From NCBI RefSeq assembly GCF_000427625.1, contig NZ_KE386569.1, positions 4,378,756 through 4,442,755 of the forward strand: DNA of 64,000 nt, read 5' to 3'. Below the pieces are notes generated by a model. That model did not search any database and was not told the DNA's origin. It was given only the letters and a program-made list of their open reading frames with translations. Shown here piece after piece: positions 47,750 to 56,719 of the stretch; within the stretch, counting starts at the first letter, position 1; each line of letters opens with the position of its first letter. A program made the translations under genes and the position numbers. This DNA is from Methylobacter luteus IMV-B-3098. GTDB lineage: Bacteria > Pseudomonadota > Gammaproteobacteria > Methylococcales > Methylomonadaceae.

Positions 47750-48826
47750 TCACTCCGGTGGTTTCGGGACCAGCAGGCGGCCGGAGCGGCCGGGCTGATT
47801 GTAAAGCTTTACGCTTTCCTGACCGATATGCAGCGCTGCGCCTTGCTCGCATAACGCAACACAAGTGCCGCCGAAACCGGTGCCGGTGAGCCGCGCGCCA
47901 TACACGCCGGTTTGGTGCCGCAAAATCGACACCAGCTCATCGAGTTCGGGTGTAGACACTTCGTAATTGTTGCGCAAGCTGTCGTGTGAACTATTCATCA
48001 GTTGCCCGAATTTCTCGGCACTGATGTTTTCGCGTGCGCACTGCACACGGTTGTTTTCGCTGACGATATGCTGGGCGCGGCGGCATAACGGCTCCGGCAA
48101 GGATTCAGTCAGGCTAGGGTCCGGTACATCACGTAATGTGGCCACGCCCAGCAACCTTGCCGCTGCTTCGCATTCGGTGCGGCGTTCGTTGAATTTATCG
48201 CTCGCCAGGGTATGTGTAACGCCTGAATCGATGACCAGAATTTCCGTTCCGGCCGGCAGCGGCAGTTTTTGGTGTTCCAGCGTGCGAGTATCAAGGAACA
48301 GCATCTGGCCCGTGTCAGCCTGACTGGATGCCATCTGATCCATCAGGCTACAATAAACGCCCGCATAGTCGATCTCGGCACGTTGCGCGAGCTGGGCAAT
48401 CTGGACATCGTCCAACGGGAGCGAAAGCAGTACGCGTAAAGCCCTCAGCATCGCCACCTCAAGCGCGGCGCTGGAGGACAGACCCAGTCCGATGGGGACA
48501 TCGGATGCGATATAAATGTCCAGTTTCGGTAAGTCGATACCGAGTTCCTCTATCTGGCGCAGACAGCCGTAAATATAATGGCCGAAATGCTCCTCCGGCA
48601 TCTCAAGCATATTGAATTCTATAAACTGCTTCAGATTGGCGGCGTAAACCCTGAAAATGTTACCCTCGTTAGGCCGTAGCAGCACGTGTGTGGATTGCGG
48701 GATCGCCGTTGTCAACACATAACCGTCGTCATTGTAGCCGGTATGTTCGCCGAGCAGATCGACGCGCCCCGGCGCTTCGGCGCTGGCCGTAGGATGTGTG
48801 CCAAAGATGGCGGCGAATGTTTTCAT
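47750..48826 (-). CDS. galK: Galactokinase
   Basis: 358-residue GHMP kinase that phosphorylates galactose at C1. APGRVDLLGEHTGYND (residues 18-33) is the galactokinase signature, GLGLSSSAALEV (about 113-124) the ATP loop, and RLTGTGFGGTCVAL motif 3. It is the second of two overlapping leftward genes (ATGA with the GH2-like fragment). No galT or galE stands nearby. Confidence 0.93.
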   Translation of the reverse strand: MKTFAAIFGTHPTASAEAPGRVDLLGEHTGYNDDGYVLTTAIPQSTHVLLRPNEGNIFRVYAANLKQFIEFNMLEMPEEHFGHYIYGCLRQIEELGIDLPKLDIYIASDVPIGLGLSSSAALEVAMLRALRVLLSLPLDDVQIAQLAQRAEIDYAGVYCSLMDQMASSQADTGQMLFLDTRTLEHQKLPLPAGTEILVIDSGVTHTLASDKFNERRTECEAAARLLGVATLRDVPDPSLTESLPEPLCRRAQHIVSENNRVQCARENISAEKFGQLMNSSHDSLRNNYEVSTPELDELVSILRHQTGVYGARLTGTGFGGTCVALCEQGAALHIGQESVKLYNQPGRSGRLLVPKPPE

Positions 48827-49365
48827 GGCTGCAGACTCCCTATATCGACTGCAATGTTCTGAAGTTCGAGCGCTTTATCCTCAGGCAGCATGTCCATAAT
48901 GAACATACCGTTCGCTTTCTGAAAAGTATCGGTAAATTGTGTATGGCCGAAGCTGCGGAATAGCGTCGTTTGGGGAAAAACTTCGATGAGCCCTTTATAG
49001 ATGCGGATGAATTCCTCGCCGTTCTGGGCGATCGAGTGGTCCCGCGTCTGTTTCACTTCGTGAACATATTCGGCGTAGGCAACGCCGCCGAATCTGGCCG
49101 GCATCAGGATGTGACTGCTTTCGGCCTTGGGATGAAAAGCACGCTCATAAAAGCAGGCGGGATTAAATCCATGCTCGTCAATGCCGTGAGTTTTCAAGTC
49201 CGGCGGGAACGGCGCCAGAATAACCGGAAGCCATTGGGAAATATCGGATGGTTGACGGAATTTGCGTTCTTCATCGAAGACAAATCGCCAAGATCCATTC
49301 AGTGATCTCCGGCGTCTGCCTGCTAATTGACGGCAGGGATAGGGGCAAGTCACAGTGTTCTCCAT
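48823..49365 (-). CDS. GH2-like N-terminal sugar-binding fragment fused to an unknown domain
   Basis: 180 residues. Residues 18-80 (LNGSWRFVFDEE, WLPVILAPFPPDLKTHGID, GFNPACFYERAF) closely follow the N-terminal sugar-binding jelly-roll of GH2 beta-galactosidases and glucuronidases, which are 600-1,000 residues long. The rest, from about 85, does not look like a GH2 sequence and contains EEFIRIYKGLIEV and FQKANGMFIMDMLPEDK; I do not recognise it. No catalytic domain is present. The stop overlaps the galK start (ATGA), so it appears to be translated. It may be a chimeric remnant or a novel small sugar-binding protein. Confidence 0.5.
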   Translation of the reverse strand: MENTVTCPYPCRQLAGRRRRSLNGSWRFVFDEERKFRQPSDISQWLPVILAPFPPDLKTHGIDEHGFNPACFYERAFHPKAESSHILMPARFGGVAYAEYVHEVKQTRDHSIAQNGEEFIRIYKGLIEVFPQTTLFRSFGHTQFTDTFQKANGMFIMDMLPEDKALELQNIAVDIGSLQP

Positions 49366-49587
49366 ATTGAATCAGGATAATTAATCAACTTTGCATAGCC
49401 CGTCAGGCCGCCTCAACAGAGCACTTCGCGTAATATTTTGTATCGATACCCTGAATGGTCGGTAAGTTCACTCGGAATCCATAAGATCAATCATTGCAGA
49501 TGCCGGGGAAAATGACGCGTCGAGGCTGAATTACAAATTTCAATGCCAACCCGGTACAATGAGCAAATTATTAACCAGGGAACATGC

Positions 49588-50853
49588 ATGAAAACAGCAG
49601 TATTGGCCGGCACGCACTCCGGCTGCGGCAAAACAACGGTCATGTTGACGCTGCTGCAATACCTCCGCGAGAAAAAACAGGCTGTCGCCGCTTTCAAAGC
49701 CGGTCCTGATTTTCTGGACCCATTGTGGCATCAGGCCATTACCGGCAGACCTTCTTACAATCTGGATACACGCATGATGGGTGCCGAGGCTTGCAAGTTA
49801 CAGCTGCAGCAGGCGAAAGATGCCGATATTGCCCTGATTGAAGGCGTCATGGGCATGTTCGACGGTGCCTCCGGCGTCGGACAGGCAGGCTCCAGCGTTG
49901 ATCTGGCGCGCGTACTGGGCTGCCCGGTCATACTGGTCGTCGATGCGGGCGGTATGAGCGGCAGCATTGCGCCCTTGGTCAGCGGTTTTTGCCAGTTTGC
50001 CGAACAGCGGGGCGTCAGTATTGCCGGCATTGTCGCCAACAGAGTTGGCAGCGAGCGTCATGCCGGTCTATTAAAGACCGCATTGAATGACTATGACTTG
50101 CCGCCATTGATTGCCTGGATGGCGCGCAGCCAGGAAAGATTGGGCGAGCGGCATCTGGGGCTGAAACGCCCCGAGGAAGGCTTCGTGCCCGATTTTCTGC
50201 CGTTTTTTCATCCGGATGAGCCGCTGTTCGAACAGGCTTTTTCTGAAATGGCAGCGGCCGCACCGATACCGGTTCAAAGCGAACCGCGACTAAAAGGCAA
50301 AACCGTGGCCGTGGCCCGTGATGAGGCTTGCTGCTTTATTTATCCGGCCAATCTGGACTGGCTGGCGGCGCAGGGCGCGGCTATCCGGTTTTTCTCGCCG
50401 ATCGCCGGCGACAGCGTGCCTGAACAGGCTGATGCGGTCTGGCTGCCTGGCGGTTATCCTGAACTGTATGCGCAGCCGTTGTCGGAGTCCGCAAGCTGGG
50501 CATCGTTAAGATCATTCATTGAAGCGGGAAAACCCGTGCTGGCCGAATGCGGCGGCGCCATGCTGCTGGGTCGGGAACTGGTCGATGCGGCAGGCAACCA
50601 CTGGCCCATGGCCGGCGTTTTTCCTTATGCTTCGGTCATGCAGCCGAGGCTGGCCGCGCTGGGGTACCGGGAAGACGGCTCAGGGGCGCGAGGGCATGAG
50701 TTTCATTTTTCCAGGCGCGAGCAGGATGAGGGGCTTCAGAAATGTTTTGATTGTGCATCGGGCGACAGCGGCGTGCGTTATAAAAATGTGCGCGCTTCGT
50801 ATGTGCACTGGTATTTTCAAAGTAGTGATCAGATTACGGAATGGTTTTTATGA
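49588..50853 (+). CDS. cobB: Cobyrinic acid a,c-diamide synthase (CobB/CbiA)
   Basis: Glutamine-dependent amidation of the a and c side chains of (hydrogeno)cobyrinic acid in cobalamin synthesis. 421 residues with a DTB-synthetase-type P-loop GTHSGCGKTT (8-17), KAGPDFLDPLWHQAITGR, and a C-terminal class I glutaminase domain with nucleophile Cys321 in AECGGAMLLG. The ATG at 49588 with AGGGA upstream is preferred; the frame is open 45 bases further. Its stop overlaps the cobO start. Confidence 0.93.
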   Translation: MKTAVLAGTHSGCGKTTVMLTLLQYLREKKQAVAAFKAGPDFLDPLWHQAITGRPSYNLDTRMMGAEACKLQLQQAKDADIALIEGVMGMFDGASGVGQAGSSVDLARVLGCPVILVVDAGGMSGSIAPLVSGFCQFAEQRGVSIAGIVANRVGSERHAGLLKTALNDYDLPPLIAWMARSQERLGERHLGLKRPEEGFVPDFLPFFHPDEPLFEQAFSEMAAAAPIPVQSEPRLKGKTVAVARDEACCFIYPANLDWLAAQGAAIRFFSPIAGDSVPEQADAVWLPGGYPELYAQPLSESASWASLRSFIEAGKPVLAECGGAMLLGRELVDAAGNHWPMAGVFPYASVMQPRLAALGYREDGSGARGHEFHFSRREQDEGLQKCFDCASGDSGVRYKNVRASYVHWYFQSSDQITEWFL

Positions 50854-51386
50854 AAGCGAGAGACAGACGGCACGGGCTGGTAGTGGTCAATACCGGAGAG
50901 GGCAAGGGCAAATCATCCAGCGCGCTGGGCATGGTGTTTCGTGCCGCGGGCTGGGGTATGAAAGTCTGCGTGATCCAATATATCAAGGGACAATGGCAAA
51001 CGGGCGAGCAAAAGGCCGCCGAGCGCTTCGAGAACATCGAATGGCATGCCCTGGGAGACGGCTTTACCTGGGATACCAAGAACCCGGAACAGGACATCAA
51101 AACCAGCCGGACGATATGGGAGTTCAGCAAGCAGAAAATCGCTTCCGGCGAGTTCGATCTGGTCTTGCTCGACGAGATCAATTACTGCTGCGGCTATGGC
51201 TGGATTTCGGGCCAGGAGATCGCCGATTTCGTCCGTCAGGAAAAACCGTCCTGGATGCATTTGATCCTGACCGGCCGCAATGCGGCGCCCGAAGTCGTTG
51301 CCTGCGCCGATACGGTGACTGAAATGACCAAAATCAAACACGCCTACGAGCAAGGCATTAAAGCCGAGCAAGGGATTGAATTTTAG
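50850..51386 (+). CDS. cobO: Cob(I)yrinic acid a,c-diamide adenosyltransferase (CobO/BtuR/CobA)
   Basis: Attaches the 5'-deoxyadenosyl group to the cobalt of the corrinoid. 178 residues from ATG 50850. The P-loop GEGKGKSSSALG and the FDLVLLDEINYC Walker-B-like block identify the CobA/CobO type (not PduO or EutT). The ATG shares bases with the cobB stop (ATGA), which is the coupled start; an ATG at 50841 is three codons earlier. No B12 riboswitch was found upstream of the pair. Confidence 0.93.
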   Translation: MKARDRRHGLVVVNTGEGKGKSSSALGMVFRAAGWGMKVCVIQYIKGQWQTGEQKAAERFENIEWHALGDGFTWDTKNPEQDIKTSRTIWEFSKQKIASGEFDLVLLDEINYCCGYGWISGQEIADFVRQEKPSWMHLILTGRNAAPEVVACADTVTEMTKIKHAYEQGIKAEQGIEF

Positions 51387-51519
51387 GACGCAAAAGGAGC
51401 CATTTTTAGCGTTTATTCTTTCATTGCCGAGGACAGGCAATTCGCATAGAATCCGTAAGGTAATGCTCCATGGCGCCTTTAGCACGGCGCGTAATTATTA
51501 AAACAGGAAGAGAACGCAA

Positions 51520-51882
51520 ATGAGTGATACAACTAAATTGATAATAGCGGTGGTGGGCTTCTTTGTCATAGGCTTCATCATGGTCGGCTCCAATAAAAGC
51601 CAATCTCCGGAACAAATGGAGGCCGCATCGCAGATCAGAACCTATGCCGCCATGCAGACGATGGCCAATAGCAAGTGCCCGCTGGCGATCAAGCAGCATA
51701 CCGGCGAGCAGGTATTTTTCCCTTCGGAAACCAAGAGCGATAAAGATACTTATATTACGCTGAAGTGGGTCGGCGAAAACAAGGGCGGATTTAAAACGGC
51801 ATCCTGCACCTTGAGTCTGAATTTGGGCGGCATCTCCGAACTCATTATTGACGATAAAGTCATCATCAAGAAAAAAGTCTAG
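51520..51882 (+). CDS. Membrane-anchored hypothetical protein
   Basis: 120 residues with one N-terminal membrane helix (about residues 7-23) followed by a soluble domain that has two Cys (in NSKCPLAIK and ASCTLSL) in a position to form a disulfide in the periplasm. GGAAG stands 12 bases before the ATG. I do not recognise the family. Confidence 0.65.
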   Translation: MSDTTKLIIAVVGFFVIGFIMVGSNKSQSPEQMEAASQIRTYAAMQTMANSKCPLAIKQHTGEQVFFPSETKSDKDTYITLKWVGENKGGFKTASCTLSLNLGGISELIIDDKVIIKKKV

Positions 51883-52134
51883 TTTTGATAGATATTTCAC
51901 TATATAACATTATTGGCCGACCTTGGATAACCGTTTTGGTCGGCCAGATGCGTTCTTCAGCTTAACTTCTGCGCTCCTTCGACCTCAAGCTTAATTCGTG
52001 ACAGTTTCCTATTATGTTATTACTGCATAATCCTGTCTTTACTCATACTCATGTTTAATATTAAAGATTATGATCAAGCAAAGCCGGGGACCGTTAACCG
52101 GAACAGGCCGGCGAATACATAAATGGAGTTCTCG

Positions 52135-53190
52135 ATGACTGATTCACAAAAATGGCTGATTTTTGCTTTTATCGCGGTTGGCGCCTGGCTGATCTATTTG
52201 CTGGCGCCGGTGTTGATGCCGTTTGCCTTTGCCGCGATGCTGGCCTATCTTGGCGATCCACTGGCCGATAAACTCGAAATCTACCACCTGTCGAGAACCA
52301 ACTCAGTCATTGTCGTATTTTCGGTCATGACGCTGATATTAATTTTGATTTTGTTGCTATTGGTTCCGCAACTGGAATATCAGATTACACGCTTCATCAG
52401 TAATCTGCCGGCTTACGCGGCATGGCTGAATCAGACCGTCATTCCCTGGGCTCAGCGCCAGCTTGATCTGGACATTAAGCCAATCGAGATCAATGAACTG
52501 ATCGATGTCTTTAAAAGCCACTGGCAGAAAGCCGGCGGTATTGCTGCTACTATCATGAGTTCGCTGTCTCAATCTGGTGCGGTTATCGCGGCCTGGCTCA
52601 TGAATTTGCTGCTGATACCGGTTGTGACATTTTATCTGTTACGTGACTGGGACAAGCTGGTGGCCAATATCTATGATCTGTTGCCGCGCCGCATCGCGCC
52701 GACGGCGGCCAAGTTGGCTACCGAAGTCAATTCGGTGCTGGCCGCGTTTGTGCGCGGCCAGTTTTATGTCATGCTGGCTCTGGGTGGAATCTACAGCATC
52801 GGGCTGTGGATAATAGGGCTGGATCTCGCCTTATTGATAGGCATGGTGGCGGGACTGGTCAGTTTTGTGCCGTATCTGGGGGGAATCGTCGGCATTGTCA
52901 CGGCCTGCGTGGCTGCCCTGGTGCAATTTCAGGATGCAGTGTATCTGATTCCGGTCGCCATTGTGTTCGCGGTCGGCCAGGCTCTGGAAGGCATGTTGCT
53001 GACGCCGTTGCTGGTCGGCGATAAAATCGGCCTGCATCCGGTGGCCGTTATCTTCGCGATCATGGCCGGTGGGCAGTTATTCGGCTTTTTGGGCATACTG
53101 CTGGCCCTGCCGGTGGCATCGGTTATCATGGTGCTGGTGCGGCATGCGCATGACATCTATAGAGACAGTGTTTTTTACAGCAAACAGTAA
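52135..53190 (+). CDS. AI-2E/PerM-family transporter
   Basis: 351-residue protein with 7-8 helices in the characteristic PerM/YdiK arrangement: two N-terminal hairpins, a long amphipathic segment (about 80-150) and a C-terminal group with GLVSFVPYLGGIVGI, PVAIVFAVGQALEG and GLHPVAVIFAIMAGGQLFGFLG. Members move autoinducer-2, Na+/H+ or unknown substrates. GGAG lies 8 bases before ATG 52135, so this is better than the ATG at 52123. Confidence 0.9.
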   Translation: MTDSQKWLIFAFIAVGAWLIYLLAPVLMPFAFAAMLAYLGDPLADKLEIYHLSRTNSVIVVFSVMTLILILILLLLVPQLEYQITRFISNLPAYAAWLNQTVIPWAQRQLDLDIKPIEINELIDVFKSHWQKAGGIAATIMSSLSQSGAVIAAWLMNLLLIPVVTFYLLRDWDKLVANIYDLLPRRIAPTAAKLATEVNSVLAAFVRGQFYVMLALGGIYSIGLWIIGLDLALLIGMVAGLVSFVPYLGGIVGIVTACVAALVQFQDAVYLIPVAIVFAVGQALEGMLLTPLLVGDKIGLHPVAVIFAIMAGGQLFGFLGILLALPVASVIMVLVRHAHDIYRDSVFYSKQ

Positions 53191-53194
53191 GCGT

Positions 53195-53293
53195 ATGAAA
53201 GTCATTAAACGCGCCGGTTTTTTATTGCCCGCATTGTGTTCTGTAGGCAATGCCAGCGATGAAGGACTGGTTATCAAGCGAGTCTACAGCTGA
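53195..53293 (+). CDS. Possible 32-codon gene after the PerM-type gene
   Basis: MKVIKRAGFLLPALCSVGNAS followed by 11 residues, open from 53195 to 53293, four bases after the previous stop. It looks like the start of an exported or lipid-anchored protein cut short. It has no clear ribosome site. It is probably a remnant. Confidence 0.25.
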   Translation: MKVIKRAGFLLPALCSVGNASDEGLVIKRVYS

Positions 53294-53305
53294 CTGGGCG
53301 GTATT

Positions 53306-53329
53306 TCGGGCCGGATGAATCCGGCCCGA
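53306..53329. terminator. GC-rich palindrome between convergent genes
   Basis: TCGGGCCGGAT pairs with ATCCGGCCCGA (11-bp arms, 2-base centre). No T-run on either side, so it is a hairpin rather than a canonical terminator. It is placed between the end of the PerM unit and the end of purM. Confidence 0.5.
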
Positions 53330-53379
53330 CAGGAACCGTAATGCTGGAATTTTTTTCGCAGAGACGGTCGTCCCGCGTT

Positions 53380-54423
53380 TTAGATGTAGACGACTTCCGC
53401 TTTGCCTTCAGATGCCACCAGTTCGCCGATAGCGAAAACGGTTTCCCCCAGGCTGGCCAGAGTTTCCAGTGTCGCTTCTTCATCCTCCGCGGCGACGCAG
53501 ACGATCATGCCGATGCCGCAGTTGAAGGTTGTCAGCATATCGGCCTGCGAGACATTGCCCTGTTGCTGCAGCCATTGGAAGATGGCCGGGAACTGCCAGC
53601 TGGACAGGTCAATCCGCGCGTCGAGGCCTTCTGGCAGTACGCGCGGCAGATTTTCGGTCAGGCCGCCGCCGGTAATGTGCGCGAGCGCATGAACATCAAT
53701 TTTGTCCAGCAGCGCCAGCAATGATTTGACATAGATGCGGGTTGGCTCCAGCAGGGCGGTGCCTAGCGGTATGCCCTGGAAATCATCGCTCAGCGTCGCC
53801 TGGCTGCGGGCAATGATCTTGCGGATCAGTGAATAACCGTTGGAATGCGGGCCGGACGAGGCAATGCCGATCAGTTTATCGCCGATTTTAACCTTGCTGC
53901 CGTCCAGCACTTTGCTTTTCTCGACGATGCCGACGCAAAAGCCGGCCAGATCATACTCGCCGTCGGCATACATGCCGGGCATTTCAGCCGTCTCGCCGCC
54001 GACCAGCGCCGCGCCGGCCAGTTCGCAACCTTTGCCGATGCCCGCGATGACCGAGGCGGCGGTGTCCACGTCGAGCTTGCCGGTCGCGAAATAATCGAGG
54101 AAGAACAAGGGTTCGGCGCCCTGGACGATGATGTCGTTGACGCACATGGCAACCAGGTCGATGCCGACCGTGTCATGCATGCCGGACTCAATGGCCAGTT
54201 TCAACTTGGTGCCGACGCCATCGGTGCCGGAGACCAGGATCGGGTTTTCATAGCGGTCCAGCGGCAGTTCGAACATTGAGCCGAAACCGCCCAGGCCTGC
54301 CAGTACGCCCGCAGTGCGTGTTCTGGCTGCAATAGGCTTGATGCGTTCAACGAGTGCATTACCGGCCTCGATATCAACGCCGGCACTTTTGTAATTCAAG
54401 CTGTCTTGATTTTGTTCGCTCAA
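53380..54423 (-). CDS. purM: Phosphoribosylformylglycinamidine cyclo-ligase (AIR synthetase)
   Basis: Fifth step of purine synthesis, closing the imidazole ring with ATP. 347 residues from TTG 54423. [53 protein letters not shown] and [16 protein letters not shown] are all PurM motifs. An ATG 51 bases earlier (54474) extends the frame but has no ribosome site; GAAGAG lies about 9 bases before the TTG and the TTG start gives an N-terminus of normal PurM length. It stands alone and leftward. Confidence 0.95.
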   Translation of the reverse strand: MSEQNQDSLNYKSAGVDIEAGNALVERIKPIAARTRTAGVLAGLGGFGSMFELPLDRYENPILVSGTDGVGTKLKLAIESGMHDTVGIDLVAMCVNDIIVQGAEPLFFLDYFATGKLDVDTAASVIAGIGKGCELAGAALVGGETAEMPGMYADGEYDLAGFCVGIVEKSKVLDGSKVKIGDKLIGIASSGPHSNGYSLIRKIIARSQATLSDDFQGIPLGTALLEPTRIYVKSLLALLDKIDVHALAHITGGGLTENLPRVLPEGLDARIDLSSWQFPAIFQWLQQQGNVSQADMLTTFNCGIGMIVCVAAEDEEATLETLASLGETVFAIGELVASEGKAEVVYI

Positions 54424-54703
54424 TGTGATGTTCTCTTCAAAGTAATGATTGATGGCCAATATTGTACTAGACATCGCCGGTTTTGTGCGAAGGATATAAG
54501 GCAGTGTAATGCTTTATTTGAATCGCTGACCGGGATCAAATTCGCATAATGACGATAATACAGGCGCCAGTAGTTGTAATATCAATTGTTACGGGAACGT
54601 TATAATAAAAATTTAGCTCGGTTGAATTTCAATAAAAAAATAATTAAAGTGAATCTGGATAAATTAGATAATTAAAATTAGAAATCCCTGTTGAGGAAGA
54701 TAT

Positions 54704-55111
54704 ATGAAGACAATAAAAGTACTAAAAGCCGCGCTATTGATTGCCGCGGTTCTGTTTAATGGTGCGGCGTTCGCTTACAGCAGCGAGGGCGAAACCGAAG
54801 AAGTCTGCAAAAAACCCAAGTTCATGAACTTTAGTCTACCTGTCTACAAAATGCCTGAAAAGACTGAAGTTGCGCCTGAATCCGAACTTACTTTTATGAT
54901 ATCGCCGTGGTCGGACCCCAAAACGCTCAAGCTGACCGCCAAGAACCAGAACCTGCCGTTTAACGTGGAAAGCACCTCCAGCTTTCACCGTATAAAGGCC
55001 AAGCTCCCTGCGGAGTTCAATGGCAGCTTCGTCAGAATAAATGCCAGCGTCAAGGCGGTATTGGGCTGTGACGATCAGATGGGCTGGCTGGTAAAAGTCG
55101 CTGAGAAATAG
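54704..55111 (+). CDS. Small exported protein with predicted Ig-like beta fold
   Basis: 135 residues with a signal peptide (cleavage near AFA-YS, residue 24). The mature 110 residues have two Cys (EVCKK and VLGCDD) that could pair, and beta-strand periodicity resembling SoxZ or cohesin-like folds. I do not recognise the family. GAGGAAG is 9 bases before the ATG. A terminator follows. Confidence 0.65.
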   Translation: MKTIKVLKAALLIAAVLFNGAAFAYSSEGETEEVCKKPKFMNFSLPVYKMPEKTEVAPESELTFMISPWSDPKTLKLTAKNQNLPFNVESTSSFHRIKAKLPAEFNGSFVRINASVKAVLGCDDQMGWLVKVAEK

Positions 55112-55128
55112 CGCTAAGGTAAAATTAC

Positions 55129-55153
55129 AGGGCGGCCGGTCGGCCGCTCTTTT
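55129..55153 (+). terminator. Hairpin terminator
   Basis: GGCGGCCG and CGGCCGCTC arms around a GT centre, then TTTT. Placed 18 bases after the 54704 gene stop. Confidence 0.7.
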
Positions 55154-55174
55154 CAAGGCTTCATTCGAGAGCGC

Positions 55175-55642
55175 TTAATAAGGCATCTTGAGGCTGTTTT
55201 CCATCCAGATGTCGAACGGTTGCCGGGCATTGGGCAAGTTTAAATGCAGCATGGCGATGCTGCGTTCGGACGGCGGCACGGCAATTTCATCATAAATGAA
55301 GCTGTCGTCAAAATTGGCGGCAGCGGCTTCATAGCGCGTGCAGCCGAAATAGACTCTTTCCATCCGGGCCCAGTAAATGGCGCCCAGACACATGGGGCAA
55401 GGCTCGCAACTGGTGTATAGAATGCAGCCGCGGAGCTGAAAATCATTCAATCTTTTGCAGGCCATGCGGATGGCCATAATTTCTGCATGTGCCGTAGGGT
55501 CCAGTGTGCGGGTAACACCATTGGCGCTGGCCGCAATCACCTGATCGTCTTTTACAACGACCGCTCCGTATGGGCCGCCTAGTCCTGTGATGGCGTTGTT
55601 GACGGCCAGATCGATGGCGTGCTGCAAAAATTCTTCATGCAT
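55175..55642 (-). CDS. guaD: Guanine deaminase (GuaD, cytidine-deaminase fold)
   Basis: Converts guanine to xanthine and ammonia. 155 residues with TAHAEIMAI (Zn ligand and catalytic Glu) and CEPCPMCLGAIYWAR (two Cys ligands). The strings ILYTSCEPCPMCLGAIYWAR and the FDDSFIYDEI block match Bacillus GuaD rather than TadA. The ATG follows the metA stop directly (TAGATG). Last gene of a leftward four-gene operon. Confidence 0.9.
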   Translation of the reverse strand: MHEEFLQHAIDLAVNNAITGLGGPYGAVVVKDDQVIAASANGVTRTLDPTAHAEIMAIRMACKRLNDFQLRGCILYTSCEPCPMCLGAIYWARMERVYFGCTRYEAAAANFDDSFIYDEIAVPPSERSIAMLHLNLPNARQPFDIWMENSLKMPY

Positions 55643-56707
55643 CTAGAGACCTAAAGGGTTTTCAGGATCGATGCCGTCCATAAAGGGCAGGCGCCGATCC
55701 TGGTTGGTTAACTGATAGACTTTTCCCAGCCAGTTGTTGAATACGGCCTTGGCCGTATCGCGCCAGGTGTTATCGATATGTTCCAGAACCAGGCTTTCCG
55801 GAAAGGCATCCAGCGGTCGGCCGGTTTTTCTGGCGGATCTGACATGCTGTTCGTAATCGGTAAATACCTGCCGGACATAGGTGTTGAAATAGTTTTCGGG
55901 GAAAGGCGGGTATTCCTCGATTTCGGCCCGATAAAAACGCATGACTTCCCGTTTGTATTCCTTCAGCAGGCTGATGTCGTCGTATTCAGGATGGCCTTGG
56001 AAATAAACAATGCGGAAGCCGTCCGGGCTGACGGCCAGGTGTGCGCCGGCTTCCTTGCTGACAACCAGCACCTTGAGCCCGTGCCGTTCCATATCGCTCT
56101 GGAATATCTCATTGAAGCGCGAATGGGGCACGTCAAAGCGCGTATTGATTTCCGCCACCAGCGGATGTTTGCGGTCTGTTACCTTGTGAGCAAAGACGCC
56201 CCAGCGTTTCGCCGGCAGGCGCGTGCGCTCTATGCCGTAACAGTATTGGATCAAGGCATGCGTGGCGAGGCAGGAGCAAAGCACCGAGGTGACGTTCTCC
56301 TTGGCCCAGGAAAAAACTTCCGTCAACGGTTGCCAGAAGTCCTCTTCGGGCAATCTCGGATGAGTCACATTGGCGCCGCTGATGATTAGCGCGTCCAAGC
56401 CATCCTGCTTGATTTTTTCAAACGACTCATAATATTTGTCGATATGGGCTTGCGCCTCGGGGCCTCTTGGCAGGCCATCGATCGTAAAAGGATGGACATG
56501 GAATTGCGTGATCTGATTGCAAGCGCCGACCAACCGGAAAAATTGCCGTTCCGTCGCTTCCAGCGCAGCGTCGGGCATCATATTGAGCAGGCCGATATGC
56601 ATTTCCCGTATGTCCTGCTGGCTGGCGCGATCCGGCGCCAGGATTTCTTCGCCTTCTTCTCGAAGGCGCTGGAAAGTCGGTAAGTCAGAGTGAGCGACTA
56701 ATGGCAT
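55643..56707 (-). CDS. metA: Homoserine O-succinyl/acetyltransferase (MetA family)
   Basis: First step in methionine synthesis from homoserine. 354 residues, longer than E. coli MetA (309), with LREEGEEIL, MHIGLLNMMPDAALEATERQF, ISGANVTHP, a nucleophile Cys in VLCSCLATHA, YFQGHPEYD and the NWLGKVYQLT tail. The acyl donor (succinyl- or acetyl-CoA) cannot be decided by eye. It lies between the ATPase gene (12 bases) and guaD (abutting). Confidence 0.9.
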   Translation of the reverse strand: MPLVAHSDLPTFQRLREEGEEILAPDRASQQDIREMHIGLLNMMPDAALEATERQFFRLVGACNQITQFHVHPFTIDGLPRGPEAQAHIDKYYESFEKIKQDGLDALIISGANVTHPRLPEEDFWQPLTEVFSWAKENVTSVLCSCLATHALIQYCYGIERTRLPAKRWGVFAHKVTDRKHPLVAEINTRFDVPHSRFNEIFQSDMERHGLKVLVVSKEAGAHLAVSPDGFRIVYFQGHPEYDDISLLKEYKREVMRFYRAEIEEYPPFPENYFNTYVRQVFTDYEQHVRSARKTGRPLDAFPESLVLEHIDNTWRDTAKAVFNNWLGKVYQLTNQDRRLPFMDGIDPENPLGL

Positions 56708-56719
56708 AATTTTTCTTCG

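Noticed and set aside
49366..49587. Possible cobalamin riboswitch before cobB
   Set aside because: No B12-box-like sequence (GCCACTG) or matching stem pattern could be found in the 220 bases before the start.
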